64,000 nt of DNA. Source: Buchnera aphidicola (Pterocallis alni). GTDB lineage: Bacteria; Pseudomonadota; Gammaproteobacteria; Enterobacterales; Enterobacteriaceae. This document shows positions 44,390 through 54,527 of this stretch, in pieces; position 1 is the first letter of the stretch, and each line of letters opens with the position of its first letter. The notes under the pieces are model-generated. The model was not told where the DNA came from and ran no database searches. It saw only the letters and a program-made list of their open reading frames with translations. Position numbers and translations under genes: made by a program. The stretch is from assembly GCF_964059075.1 (NCBI RefSeq), contig NZ_OZ060377.1, forward strand, positions 342,856 to 406,855. Direction: 5' to 3'.

Positions 44390-44803
44390 ATGATCATATT
44401 AGCATTTGATTTTGGAACAAAAAATATTGGAGTAGCAGTTGGTCAAAAAATTACAAATACCGCTAGATCTTTACAACCCATTCAAATATATAATAAAAAA
44501 ATTAATTGGAATAATATTCATAATTTAATTATAACATGGGAACCTAAATTAATGATAGTAGGATATCCCTTAAATATGGATGGAACAAAACAAAAAATTA
44601 CTCATACAGTTAAATATTTTGCTAAAGAATTATATACTAGATTCCTAATACCAATTAAATTACAAGATGAAAGATTAACAACTATAGAATCAAAATCTAT
44701 ACTATATTTACAAGGAGGTTATAAAAAATTGAATAAAAATAAAATAGATTCTTTATCTGCAGTATTAATACTAGAATCATGGTTTTCAAAAAATTGTATA
44801 TAA
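44390..44803 (+). CDS. ruvX: Holliday-junction-resolvase-like nuclease YqgF/RuvX
   Basis: 137 residues (E. coli 138). RNase H-like fold: AFDFGTKNIGVAVGQ with the first catalytic aspartate, VGYPLNMDGTKQ, and DERLTTIESK with the second acidic site; the last aspartate is in KIDSLSAVLILESW. In E. coli YqgF acts in 16S rRNA 5' processing; other roles are proposed. Start two bases after yqgE stop. Confidence 0.93.
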   Translation: MIILAFDFGTKNIGVAVGQKITNTARSLQPIQIYNKKINWNNIHNLIITWEPKLMIVGYPLNMDGTKQKITHTVKYFAKELYTRFLIPIKLQDERLTTIESKSILYLQGGYKKLNKNKIDSLSAVLILESWFSKNCI

Positions 44804-44848
44804 ATGTATGATAAAATATACTAATTTTATAAATCAAAACCCTTAATT

Positions 44849-45991
44849 ATGTTAATACCTCAATTAGGATTATATATTCATATACCATGGTGTTTAAAAA
44901 AATGTTTATATTGTGATTTTAATACATATCAAATAAAAAAAAATACAAAAATCACTATTCATTATATTAAACATATGATTCATGATTTAATAAATGATAC
45001 ATATTTAATAAAAAATAGAATAATAAAAACTATATTTATAGGAGGAGGAACTCCTAGTTTATTAAATTATAAACTATTAAAAATACTAATGAATAATATT
45101 AAAAATATTATAAATATCGATAATAATATAGAATTCACTATCGAAATTAATCCTGAATTTATTACTATTGATACAGTAATTAAATATACTAAAATAGGAA
45201 TTAATAGAATATCTATCGGTGTACAAAGTTTTAATAATAAAATATTAAAATCTCTTGGTAGAACACACTCTTCTATTACAGCTATCAAAATAATCAAACA
45301 AATTAAAAAAAATACAAAATTAAACATTAACATAGATTTAATGTATGGATTACCTAATCAAACTATATCACAATGTATAATAGATCTAAAACAAGCGATA
45401 TCCCTTAAACCAAACCATATTTCTTGGTATCAACTAAACATAGAAAAAAATACTATATTTTATTATCAAAAACCAAGCATTCCTCAAGAAGAAAAAATAT
45501 GGAAGATGTATACTAAAGGTAATAAACTCTTACATAAGAATAATTATAAAAAATACGAAATATCTTCATATACAAAAAATAATTCTCCCTGTTATCACAA
45601 CTTAAATTATTGGAAATTTGGTGATTATATTGGGATAGGTTGTGGATCATACGGAAAGTTTACACAAATTACAGGAAAAATTATAAGAACCATAAAACAA
45701 AAAAGAATATATGACTATATAAATAATAAAAAACAATACTTATATAAAATATATAATATTTCTAACCAAGATAGACCATTCGAATATTTTATTAATACAT
45801 TTAGATTATTAAAACCCATAAACAAAAAACACTTTTACCAATCTACTAAGATAAAACCGAAAAATATTCAACATATCATTAAAAAATCTATATTAAAAAA
45901 ATATCTTATAGAAACAGAAAACTATTGGTCTATTTTACCATACGGAAGAATTTTTCTTAACAACCTGCTTTCCTATTTCATACATATATAA
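44849..45991 (+). CDS. hemW: Radical SAM protein HemW (heme chaperone type)
   Basis: 380 residues (E. coli 378). The radical SAM cluster appears as YIHIPWCLKKCLYCDFNTY, in the CX3CX2C form of the HemN/HemW family, followed by GGGTPSLL, a SAM-binding EINPEF and RISIGVQSFN. The later HemW region (YEISSYTKN, CYHNLNYWKFGDYIGIGCGSYG) is intact. HemW proteins bind heme and do not replace coproporphyrinogen dehydrogenase. Converges on trmB with 14 bases. Confidence 0.92.
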   Translation: MLIPQLGLYIHIPWCLKKCLYCDFNTYQIKKNTKITIHYIKHMIHDLINDTYLIKNRIIKTIFIGGGTPSLLNYKLLKILMNNIKNIINIDNNIEFTIEINPEFITIDTVIKYTKIGINRISIGVQSFNNKILKSLGRTHSSITAIKIIKQIKKNTKLNINIDLMYGLPNQTISQCIIDLKQAISLKPNHISWYQLNIEKNTIFYYQKPSIPQEEKIWKMYTKGNKLLHKNNYKKYEISSYTKNNSPCYHNLNYWKFGDYIGIGCGSYGKFTQITGKIIRTIKQKRIYDYINNKKQYLYKIYNISNQDRPFEYFINTFRLLKPINKKHFYQSTKIKPKNIQHIIKKSILKKYLIETENYWSILPYGRIFLNNLLSYFIHI

Positions 45992-46005
45992 AAGTAATCA
46001 TAACA

Positions 46006-46743
46006 CTATTTAACACAAATAAAAATTAAATTATAAATTTTATTATTTTTTAACAGTGCTTTTTGGGCAAATCGAGTAGATAAAAAACCAGAATAATATG
46101 ATAAACAATAAAATTCTGAAATATTTTTTAGATTTTGAATACCATTTGTTATATCTACAATACTATGATAATATGATTTACAATCTGTAATTATATGTAA
46201 TATACCCCCCGGAACTAATTTGGTACATACCAAATTAATAACAGATATATTCAATATTCTTCTTTTATGATGACGTAATTTTACCCAAGGATCAGGGAAA
46301 AAAAATTGTATAATATGAATAGAATTATTACATATCATATATTGTAATACTTCTACTACATCATGTAAAATCACTTTAATATTATTAATACATTTCCCCT
46401 CCAAAAATAACTTATGTATTATTTTAGGGATACTAGGTATATATACCTCTACACCTAAAATGTTATAATTTTTATACATTAAAGCACTATTTATTAAAGA
46501 ACTACCATCACCAAATCCCACTTCTAGTATTATTGGATTATCTACATTATCAAACATACTACTACAATCTATTTTTTTTTTTTTAAAATCTATACCAATA
46601 TCTTTCCAATATGTTTTTATCAAATTTATAGATTGTCTACTTAAAGATCTATTACGACAAATAAAACTGCGAGAAGTTCGAATTATATTTCCATCTTTAT
46701 TATATTGTGGTATACATAAATTATTAGTAATAATATATTTCAT
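46006..46743 (-). CDS. trmB: tRNA (guanine-N7)-methyltransferase
   Basis: Makes m7G46 in tRNA. 245 residues (E. coli 239). SAM pocket VEVGFGDG.SL-like LEVGFGDGSSL, GVEVYIPSI, the catalytic FFPDPWVKLRHHKRR and TDCKSYY are all seen. A run of 13 A bases in the message (46572-46584) encodes four lysines; the frame is open through it. Divergent from mutY. Confidence 0.95.
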   Translation of the reverse strand: MKYIITNNLCIPQYNKDGNIIRTSRSFICRNRSLSRQSINLIKTYWKDIGIDFKKKKIDCSSMFDNVDNPIILEVGFGDGSSLINSALMYKNYNILGVEVYIPSIPKIIHKLFLEGKCINNIKVILHDVVEVLQYMICNNSIHIIQFFFPDPWVKLRHHKRRILNISVINLVCTKLVPGGILHIITDCKSYYHSIVDITNGIQNLKNISEFYCLSYYSGFLSTRFAQKALLKNNKIYNLIFICVK

Positions 46744-46811
46744 ATATACTATTCATATCCGATAAATATATTATTATAATCATAAACAAACAAAATAAGT
46801 AAAAATTAAAT

Positions 46812-47852
46812 ATGAAATATTGGCAGTATGCACAATTAATTATTAATTGGCAACATGTATATGGAAGAAATAATTTACCATGGCAGGTTTATAAAACTCC
46901 ATATTATACTTGGATTTCAGAAATCATGTTACAACAAACAAAAGTACAAACAGTAATACCATACTTTAAAAAATTTATTACAGAATTTCCAAATATTTAT
47001 ACTATTTCTTGCACTAATATAAATAAAATCTTATATTTATGGAGCGGGTTAGGATATTATTCTAGAGCACACTCTATATATAAAACATCTAAAATTATAA
47101 TAAATAAATATAATGGTATTATTCCCAACCACGCTACTGAACTAATCAAATTACCAGGAATTGGAAAAACAACAGCAGGAGCTATTATATCACTAGGTTA
47201 TAATTTATACGCTCCTATTCTAGATGGTAATGTTAAAAGAATATTAATGCGAATTTACAATATACAACCAATATATACACTACATGTCCTACAAAAAAAA
47301 TTATGGGAAATAATTGAAAATATTACTCCTATCTATAATACTGGAAAATTTAATCAAGGTATGATGGATTTAGGAGCATTAGTATGTTTACCTAAAAAAC
47401 CAAAATGTCATTTATGTCCAATAAAAAAATACTGTCAATATATACCTCAAAAAGACATACAAAAAATATCATTTAAAAAATTATTAAAAAACAAAAAAAG
47501 GTATTATGTAATTTTAAAATATGATCAAACCTTATTCTTACAGCAAAGAAAAGAAAAAAAAATATGGAAAAACTTATTTTGTTTTCCAGAATTTACAAGT
47601 ATATTGAAAATGAATATTTGGTTATATAAACATAATATACATGATAATAAAAATATTCAATATACAAAAGTTAATCATCACTGTAGTAATATAAATTTAC
47701 AAATGTTTTTTTTTATTATTCAAATAACAAATAAAAAAAATATAATACAAAATACAAAAAATATATGGTATAATAAAAAATTAAATCAACATATTGGTAT
47801 ACCATCTCCAATAAAAAAAATTATAACTAATTTAATAAAAGAAAATATATGA
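46812..47852 (+). CDS. mutY: Adenine DNA glycosylase MutY
   Basis: Removes A opposite 8-oxoG. 346 residues (E. coli 350). Helix-hairpin-helix LPGIGKTTAGAI, the catalytic aspartate in LDGNVKRI, FNQGMMDLGA, and the Fe-S loop CLPKKPKCHLCPIKKYC. The carboxy-terminal Nudix-like domain is present but degenerate. Overlaps yggX by four bases; loading by NfuA is plausible. Confidence 0.96.
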   Translation: MKYWQYAQLIINWQHVYGRNNLPWQVYKTPYYTWISEIMLQQTKVQTVIPYFKKFITEFPNIYTISCTNINKILYLWSGLGYYSRAHSIYKTSKIIINKYNGIIPNHATELIKLPGIGKTTAGAIISLGYNLYAPILDGNVKRILMRIYNIQPIYTLHVLQKKLWEIIENITPIYNTGKFNQGMMDLGALVCLPKKPKCHLCPIKKYCQYIPQKDIQKISFKKLLKNKKRYYVILKYDQTLFLQQRKEKKIWKNLFCFPEFTSILKMNIWLYKHNIHDNKNIQYTKVNHHCSNINLQMFFFIIQITNKKNIIQNTKNIWYNKKLNQHIGIPSPIKKIITNLIKENI

Positions 47853-48091
47853 AAATCATATTTTGTCAATTTTTAAAAAAAATATCTGAAGGATACGAAA
47901 AACAATTTTACCCAGGTGAAATAGGAAAAAAAATACACCAAAATATTTCTAAAATAGCGTGGGAAAAATGGATGAAAGAACAAACAAAATTGATTAATGA
48001 AAATAATTTAAATATGACAAATATTACACACTATAAAATAGTAGAAAAAAATATGATAAATTTTTTATTTAAAAAAAATAAGACAAAATAA
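47849..48091 (+). CDS. yggX: Probable Fe(II)-trafficking protein YggX
   Basis: 80 residues (E. coli 91), shortened at the end. CQFLKKISEGYEKQFYPGEIGKKI and the following SKIAWEKWMKEQTKLINE, then NMT, are the family core, with the conserved early cysteine. Protects Fe-S clusters against oxidation and works with MutY in E. coli. Translationally coupled to mutY. Its stop is one base from the sbcB stop. Confidence 0.95.
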   Translation: MKIIFCQFLKKISEGYEKQFYPGEIGKKIHQNISKIAWEKWMKEQTKLINENNLNMTNITHYKIVEKNMINFLFKKNKTK

Positions 48092-48092
48092 T

Positions 48093-49529
48093 TTATTGAT
48101 ATATAAAAAAAAAAATAATAATATATTTTAATAAATGGTATAATGCCTTTTTTTTTTTACAATTATGAAAATACAAACCCATCAAAAATCTCACTTTTAA
48201 TACATAATTATATATATATAATTTACTAAACATTCTTGCACGATGTATAAACCATTGATTTTTTTCTTTTTGAGTCAATAAATCATAAAAATTACGAGCG
48301 CAACATTTAAAAAATAATTCTTTACACCTAATATCAAAAAAATTTAAATTTTTATTTTTAAATTGCTTTATAGGATCTTTGTGTATCCTTGACATAATTT
48401 TTTTATCTTTCCAACAGAAAAAAGCATCATACATTTGTAAATCAACATTATCAAATTTTCTATAAATATGCGATTGTACATAAAATATAACTCTTTGTAA
48501 AAGAAAAATATTTTTACGTAATATACGTATTTTTTTTAAATAACATGTAATATTGATACCAAAATGGTTTAACTTATAACTAGTAAAAAAATGAATAGGA
48601 ATTAATATCGGGCATTTATTAATACTTAAAAAATTTATACCTAACTTAAATAATTTTTTAAATGTCATGCTCTTAATAGATGTATTTTTAATAAATTCTA
48701 TTAATGTTACAGGATTCATATACAAATCAAAAAAAAACAACATATTAATATTTTTATTATTCCAAAATAAAGGAACAATACAAGTAATATAATTTCTTAA
48801 TTTTCCAAATATACCACTAATATATATCAAAGGAACATAATTTATAATATTTATTAGAGATTTAATATTATTTTTAAATCTATATTTTAAAAAAAAATTC
48901 AATAGTTTGGGTTTTTTATATTTAATTAATTTAAATAAGTTTATTGTTGCATATACATCTGATAAAGCAGTATGTGCATTATTATGAATAATGTTATTAC
49001 ACTTAGTTAAATCAACTAATTTAAAACTCGGTACTCTTGATTCACTATATAACCAATTAATTCCTGTAGGCGATAAAGCGTAACAAGCAATAATAATGTA
49101 CATTAAATCTATTCTGGAATTATTATTTTTCCAACTCCAAGTATAAGGATCTAAAAAATTTCTATAAAATATATTACGTGTTATTTCATCATCAAAATTG
49201 ATATTATTATAACCTACTATACAAGTGTTAGTACAATTTAAAATATTATAAATTTTTTCTGAAAAAAAAAATTCATTCATTCCATATTTTAATGTTAACT
49301 CTGGAGTAATACCGTTTGTTAAAACAGATATTGGATTTGGTAAATAATCAGTTGGAGGATAACAGTAAAAAATTTTTGGTTTATTAACTATATATAAATT
49401 TAAATTAGTTCTGATACAAGCAAACTGACATGGTTTATCTAATGCAGTATGAACACCAAACGTTTCATAATCATAAAACAAAAAACTATCTTCTTGTTTA
49501 TTTACAGTATATGTATTCATAAAATTCAT
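48093..49529 (-). CDS. sbcB: Exodeoxyribonuclease I
   Basis: 3'-5' single-strand exonuclease, 478 residues (E. coli 475). DEDD motifs: FLFYDYETFGVHTA, VGYNNINFDDEITR, and HTALSDVYATI. The SH3-like middle and ExoI carboxy-terminal regions align only loosely. Full length, so probably active. It binds the SSB tail, present here. Convergent with yggX, with one base between stop codons. Confidence 0.93.
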   Translation of the reverse strand: MNFMNTYTVNKQEDSFLFYDYETFGVHTALDKPCQFACIRTNLNLYIVNKPKIFYCYPPTDYLPNPISVLTNGITPELTLKYGMNEFFFSEKIYNILNCTNTCIVGYNNINFDDEITRNIFYRNFLDPYTWSWKNNNSRIDLMYIIIACYALSPTGINWLYSESRVPSFKLVDLTKCNNIIHNNAHTALSDVYATINLFKLIKYKKPKLLNFFLKYRFKNNIKSLINIINYVPLIYISGIFGKLRNYITCIVPLFWNNKNINMLFFFDLYMNPVTLIEFIKNTSIKSMTFKKLFKLGINFLSINKCPILIPIHFFTSYKLNHFGINITCYLKKIRILRKNIFLLQRVIFYVQSHIYRKFDNVDLQMYDAFFCWKDKKIMSRIHKDPIKQFKNKNLNFFDIRCKELFFKCCARNFYDLLTQKEKNQWFIHRARMFSKLYIYNYVLKVRFLMGLYFHNCKKKKALYHLLKYIIIFFFIYQ

Positions 49530-49591
49530 AATATATTATAAATGTATGATGATATAAATATAAAGTACAATCATATTTATAAAAATTCACT

Positions 49592-49664
49592 CTCCTCCGA
49601 CTGGGGTCGAACCAGTGACATACGGATTAACAGTCCGCCGTTCTACCAACTGAACTACAGAGGA
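49592..49664 (-). tRNA. tRNA-Asn (anticodon GTT)
   Basis: 73-nt cloverleaf on the minus strand, close to E. coli asparagine tRNA. Acceptor TCCTCTG with CGGAGGA (one wobble pair), anticodon loop CTGTTAA, T arm TGGTTCGACCCCA, discriminator G. No CCA encoded. It has the best promoter in the window just upstream. Confidence 0.96.
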
Positions 49665-49675
49665 TTGTATGAAAT

Positions 49676-49704
49676 ATTATACTAATGAAATATAATTTTG
49701 TCAA
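49676..49704 (-). promoter_or_regulatory. Consensus sigma-70 promoter of tRNA-Asn
   Basis: On the minus strand TTGACA (49699-49704), 17 bases, then TATAAT (49676-49681): a perfect match at both boxes and ideal spacing. The predicted start, about 49669, is some five bases before the tRNA. A T/A block lies directly upstream (49708-49729) and would act as an UP element. Confidence 0.85.
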
Positions 49705-49754
49705 ACATTTTTTTTTTTTTAAAAAAAAATATAGATTATATTTGTAATTTTATT

Positions 49755-49760
49755 TATAAT
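49755..49760 (+). promoter_or_regulatory. Probable -10 box of tRNA-Ile2
   Basis: TATAAT ten bases before the tRNA start, at the right distance. No good -35 is visible 17 bases upstream, so this is tentative. The box faces away from the tRNA-Asn promoter, so the two tRNAs share a divergent regulatory region. Confidence 0.4.
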
Positions 49761-49769
49761 ATATATATA

Positions 49770-49842
49770 GGCCCTTTAGCTCAGTGGTTAGAGCAAGCGA
49801 CTCATAATCGCTGGGTCGCTGGTTCAAATCCAGCAAGGGCCA
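49770..49842 (+). tRNA. tRNA-Ile2 (anticodon CAT, lysidine type)
   Basis: 73-nt cloverleaf, GGCCCTTTAGCTCAGTGGTT at the 5' end, anticodon loop CTCATAA, acceptor closed by AAGGGCC. CAT could mean methionine, but the body matches E. coli isoleucine tRNA 2: AGCGACTCATAATCGCTGGG and GGTTCAAATCCAGC. After modification by TilS it reads ATA, an abundant codon in this genome. No CCA follows. Confidence 0.9.
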
Positions 49843-49880
49843 CATTCATAAAATAATAATTTCAATAAAATGAGTACAAT

Positions 49881-50540
49881 ATGAATAGACGGAAAAAAAA
49901 ATTTATTAAATTTGTATTAAAAAAAAAAGTATTACAATTCGGGCAATTTAAATTAAAATCAGGAAGAATCAGTCCTTATTTTTTTAACTCACAGTTCTTA
50001 TATAGTGGATATGATATATTTAAATTAAGTCAATTTTATGCATATTCTATTATTCATTCAAAAATAAGTTTTAATAGACTTTTTGGGTTAGCATACAAAG
50101 GTATACCACTTGTATCATCTACTGCTATAGCATTAAAAATAATATATAATTTAAATATAAAATATGCTTTTAACAGAAAAGAACATAAATTATACAGTGA
50201 TTCGGGAATAATAGTAGGGAAAGAATTAATAAAACAAAAAATTATTATCATAGATGATGTTATTACTGCCGGATTAACTATACAAGAAAATATAAAACAT
50301 TTAAATCAGAAAAATATCATATCTGGAATTTTTGTTGCTTTTGATAGAAAAGAAAAAGGAATACTAAAAAAAAATAGCACACATCAAGAAATTCATCAAC
50401 AACATAATTGTAAAATATTTTCTATTATCAATGTTATCGACCTAATACAATATTTAAAAGAAAAAAATACAAAAAAAGAAGAGTTAAAGAATTTACTATT
50501 ATATTATAAAAAATATGGATCAAAAAAAATACCCATATAA
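49881..50540 (+). CDS. pyrE: Orotate phosphoribosyltransferase
   Basis: Makes OMP from orotate and PRPP in pyrimidine synthesis. 219 residues (E. coli 213). FIKFVLKKKVLQFGQFKLKSGRISPYFFN, AYKGIPLVSSTAIAL, the FNRKEHK loop and the PRPP motif IIIIDDVITAG are intact. Converges on dut with 15 bases. Confidence 0.96.
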   Translation: MNRRKKKFIKFVLKKKVLQFGQFKLKSGRISPYFFNSQFLYSGYDIFKLSQFYAYSIIHSKISFNRLFGLAYKGIPLVSSTAIALKIIYNLNIKYAFNRKEHKLYSDSGIIVGKELIKQKIIIIDDVITAGLTIQENIKHLNQKNIISGIFVAFDRKEKGILKKNSTHQEIHQQHNCKIFSIINVIDLIQYLKEKNTKKEELKNLLLYYKKYGSKKIPI

Positions 50541-50555
50541 ATACTATAGCTAAAA

Positions 50556-51008
50556 TTATAATCCAGTATGACCAAAACCTTCTACATTTCTTTTTGTATC
50601 TTGAAACTCTGAAACTATATTAAAAATTGGTTTTATAATTGGAACAAAAACTAATTGAGCAATTCGATCACCTGGTCGAATTACAAAATTATTATTACTT
50701 CTATTCCAAATAGAAAGTAACAATTCACCTTGGTAATCTGAATCAATTAATCCAATTGTATTACCTAATATAATACCATTTTTATGACCTAACCCTGATC
50801 TAGGTAAAATCATGGCCGTAATTAATGGATTTCTAATAAAAATAGCAATACCTGTTGGTATTAAAGAAACTGTATTACTAACAATAATTGTATTACTAAA
50901 TAACATAGCCCGTAAATCTAAACCACAAGAACCAGAAGTAGCATATTTACAAAAAGGAAATACCGAACCTAATCGACTATCTAATATTTTCACATCTATA
51001 ATGTACAT
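50556..51008 (-). CDS. dut: dUTPase
   Basis: Hydrolyses dUTP to dUMP. 150 residues (E. coli 151). The five motifs are present: [28 protein letters not shown] with the catalytic aspartate, RIAQLV and the tail [10 protein letters not shown], which closes the active site. Complete trimeric-type enzyme. Lies downstream of the S6-S18-L9 operon, after a clear terminator. Confidence 0.96.
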   Translation of the reverse strand: MYIIDVKILDSRLGSVFPFCKYATSGSCGLDLRAMLFSNTIIVSNTVSLIPTGIAIFIRNPLITAMILPRSGLGHKNGIILGNTIGLIDSDYQGELLLSIWNRSNNNFVIRPGDRIAQLVFVPIIKPIFNIVSEFQDTKRNVEGFGHTGL

Positions 51009-51057
51009 AATTTAAAATATATTTTATAATTAATAACATATTATACCAAAAAAATAA

Positions 51058-51083
51058 AAAGATGTATTATAAAATACATCTTT
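51058..51083 (-). terminator. Rho-independent terminator after rplI
   Basis: AAAGATGTATT (51058-51068) and AATACATCTTT (51073-51083) form an uninterrupted 11-bp stem with a 4-base loop. In minus-strand orientation it is followed by TTATTTTTTT. It is about 65 bases after the rplI stop and ends the rpsF-rpsR-rplI transcript before dut. Confidence 0.75.
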
Positions 51084-51148
51084 GTAAAAAAAATTATTTA
51101 TTTAAATAATTATACATTATTAATATATCTCAAATGACATAAATAATA

Positions 51149-51601
51149 TTATTTTTTAGTTCTTACTTTAACTAAAATATAACAAGAAACCTCTTTATGT
51201 GGTTGAAATACAACTTTATAATTACCAATATATCTAATGAAATTTTCTTTAATAAATATTTCTTGTTTAGATACTATACTACCTATAGATGTTATCTCAC
51301 CTGCGATATCTTTTGAACCAATAGAACCAAATAATTTACCATTTTCCCCAGAGGAAACATATATATTTATATAATGAATTTTTTTTATCTGTAATACTCT
51401 GAGACGAGATTTTGCTATTTTTAATTTATATTCTTGATATACATTTTTATTATAATATTCTAAATCTTGTATATTCTTGTTATTTGCTAATACCGCTTTC
51501 CCAGTTGGAACTAGATAATTTCTTGCATACCCCGATTTAACTATCTTGGTACTACCAGATTTACCTAAACCTCTAATATTTTTTAATAGAATAATTTTCA
51601 T
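51149..51601 (-). CDS. rplI: Ribosomal protein L9
   Basis: Elongated protein bound at the base of the L1 stalk; 150 residues (E. coli 149). The amino-terminal domain is complete, KIILLKNIRGLGKSG and KSGYARNYLVPTGKA, with a long helix and a carboxy-terminal domain. AAGG precedes the ATG. Third gene of the rpsF operon; priB is not present in the operon. Confidence 0.96.
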   Translation of the reverse strand: MKIILLKNIRGLGKSGSTKIVKSGYARNYLVPTGKAVLANNKNIQDLEYYNKNVYQEYKLKIAKSRLRVLQIKKIHYINIYVSSGENGKLFGSIGSKDIAGEITSIGSIVSKQEIFIKENFIRYIGNYKVVFQPHKEVSCYILVKVRTKK

Positions 51602-51630
51602 TTTTACCTTATTAAATATTTTAAAAGATA

Positions 51631-51858
51631 CTAACTATGTTGATCAGTATAAGGAATTAAAGAAAGATATCTAGCTCTTTTTATAGCTGTAGATAATTTT
51701 TTCTGGTATTTAGTACATGTTCCAGTAATTCTACTAGGAATAATTTTACCACTTTCAGTAATATAACCTCGCAACATTACTATATCTTTGTAATCAACAA
51801 CTGTAATATTTTCCGCTGTAAACTTACAAAATTTTCTTCTTCGAAAATATCGTACCAT
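51631..51858 (-). CDS. rpsR: Ribosomal protein S18
   Basis: 75 residues as in E. coli. [31 protein letters not shown] and [15 protein letters not shown] match. It forms a dimer with S6 on 16S rRNA. Between rpsF and rplI; starts after AGAGG. Confidence 0.97.
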   Translation of the reverse strand: MVRYFRRRKFCKFTAENITVVDYKDIVMLRGYITESGKIIPSRITGTCTKYQKKLSTAIKRARYLSLIPYTDQHS

Positions 51859-51923
51859 ATAACCTCTGCATATAAATAAAATATATTTATAAAAAAATAG
51901 TTCACATAAATAATATAAATCAA

Positions 51924-52262
51924 TTATTTTTTATTCTCATCTTTTAATTTAATCATAGGAGAATCATGTTGTACTTTATTTTTCATATTAATAATTAAAT
52001 GTCTAATAATTGTATTATCAAAAATAAATTTCTCCTTGAGTAAGGAAATAAAATTAGATTGTAATTCAATGTTGAAAAGAATATAATATGCTTTATGTAA
52101 CTTTTTAATAGGATATGCTAATTGTCTTCTACCCCAATCTTCTTCTCTATGTATTAAACCATGATTTTCAGTAATAAATTTTTTATAAACACATATTTTT
52201 TTTAAAACTTGTTCTGAATTTTGATCGGGGTTAATCATAACTATAATTTCATAATGATTCAT
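51924..52262 (-). CDS. rpsF: Ribosomal protein S6
   Basis: 112 residues (E. coli 131-135), lacking the acidic glutamate tail. [43 protein letters not shown] and the strand after it match. No RimK-modifiable tail remains. AAGG stands eight bases before the ATG. A stable hairpin lies 16 bases upstream (52278-52302). Confidence 0.96.
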   Translation of the reverse strand: MNHYEIIVMINPDQNSEQVLKKICVYKKFITENHGLIHREEDWGRRQLAYPIKKLHKAYYILFNIELQSNFISLLKEKFIFDNTIIRHLIINMKNKVQHDSPMIKLKDENKK

Positions 52263-52277
52263 ATATTAACCTTGTAA

Positions 52278-52302
52278 ACAATTTATTGCAAAATGCAATA
52301 AA
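52278..52302 (-). promoter_or_regulatory. Leader hairpin before rpsF
   Basis: An 11-bp uninterrupted stem (52278-52288 with 52292-52302, AATTTATTGCA) and an AAA loop, 16 bases before the rpsF start and just upstream of its Shine-Dalgarno sequence. Bacterial rpsF leaders often bind the S6:S18 complex through a bulged CCG; that motif is not seen here. It could be a control element or a transcript end of purA, but no T run follows. Confidence 0.4.
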
Positions 52303-52523
52303 TTTAAAATATCTATCATAATAGACAGTACTGTACAAATTATTTTAATATACTACATAAATATTTCATGATACATAAAAATATTTTACACATGTATTAT
52401 ACAATAAAAATGTAAAAAAATTAAAATTTATATAAACAACAATATTAATAATAAAATATTATTAAAATTATAAATAATATAATATAAAAATAATTAATGA
52501 TACTGTTGAATAAAAAAAATAAT

Positions 52524-53861
<1,338 letters not shown>

Positions 53862-53940
53862 TCATTTTAAATTAAAATTTACAATCAATATTAATTAATA
53901 TATTATTATAAAAATGATACTCAAAAAAATAGTATATATG

Positions 53941-54522
53941 TTAAGAATATAACCAATGTAAAGTATTTTTTAACAAAGCAAAACCTTGAGTAGTTAAAAT
54001 AGATTCAGGATGAAATTGAAATCCACATACTTTATTATGATTATTTCGCACAGACATAACCATATTATTAATATAAGAATTAATTACTAAAGATTTTGGA
54101 ATATGATATCCAATCAATGAATGATATCTAGCCACTAGTAAAGGATTAGGAATATTTAAAAACATATCTTTTTTATCATGATAAATTAAAGATGTTTTAC
54201 CATGTAATACTTCCTGAGCATAACCTATGCTACCACCATAATGTTCAATAATAGCTTGATGTCCTAAACAAATTCCCAAAACTGGTATTCTACCAATAAC
54301 AAATTTCAATAAATTTAATATACATCCTGAATATTTTGGTATCCCAGGCCCAGGAGATAATAATATAATCGGATTATGTAATTTTAATAAAACAGATAAA
54401 ATAGTATTCAAAGAAACAATATTGCGATAAATAATTACTCTATATCCTAAGACACGTAATTGATCTACAATATTATATGTAAAAGAATCAAAATTATCTA
54501 TTAAAAGAATATCTTCCAACAT
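53941..54522 (-). CDS. trpG: Anthranilate synthase component II (glutamine amidotransferase)
   Basis: Supplies ammonia to TrpE. 193 residues, only the amidotransferase domain; in E. coli it is fused to TrpD. Key residues: LIDNFDSFTYN, the nucleophile in GICLGHQAI, and the histidine-glutamate pair in FQFHPES. LLSPGPGIP and YHSLIG are also typical. It starts five bases after the trpE stop, so the two are translated together. Complete. TrpG and PabA are closely related; the neighbour trpE decides. Confidence 0.95.
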   Translation of the reverse strand: MLEDILLIDNFDSFTYNIVDQLRVLGYRVIIYRNIVSLNTILSVLLKLHNPIILLSPGPGIPKYSGCILNLLKFVIGRIPVLGICLGHQAIIEHYGGSIGYAQEVLHGKTSLIYHDKKDMFLNIPNPLLVARYHSLIGYHIPKSLVINSYINNMVMSVRNNHNKVCGFQFHPESILTTQGFALLKNTLHWLYS

Positions 54523-54527
54523 ACCAA

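Noticed and set aside
49770..49842. Reading this tRNA as tRNA-Met
   Set aside because: The anticodon is CAT, but the body is that of isoleucine tRNA 2.
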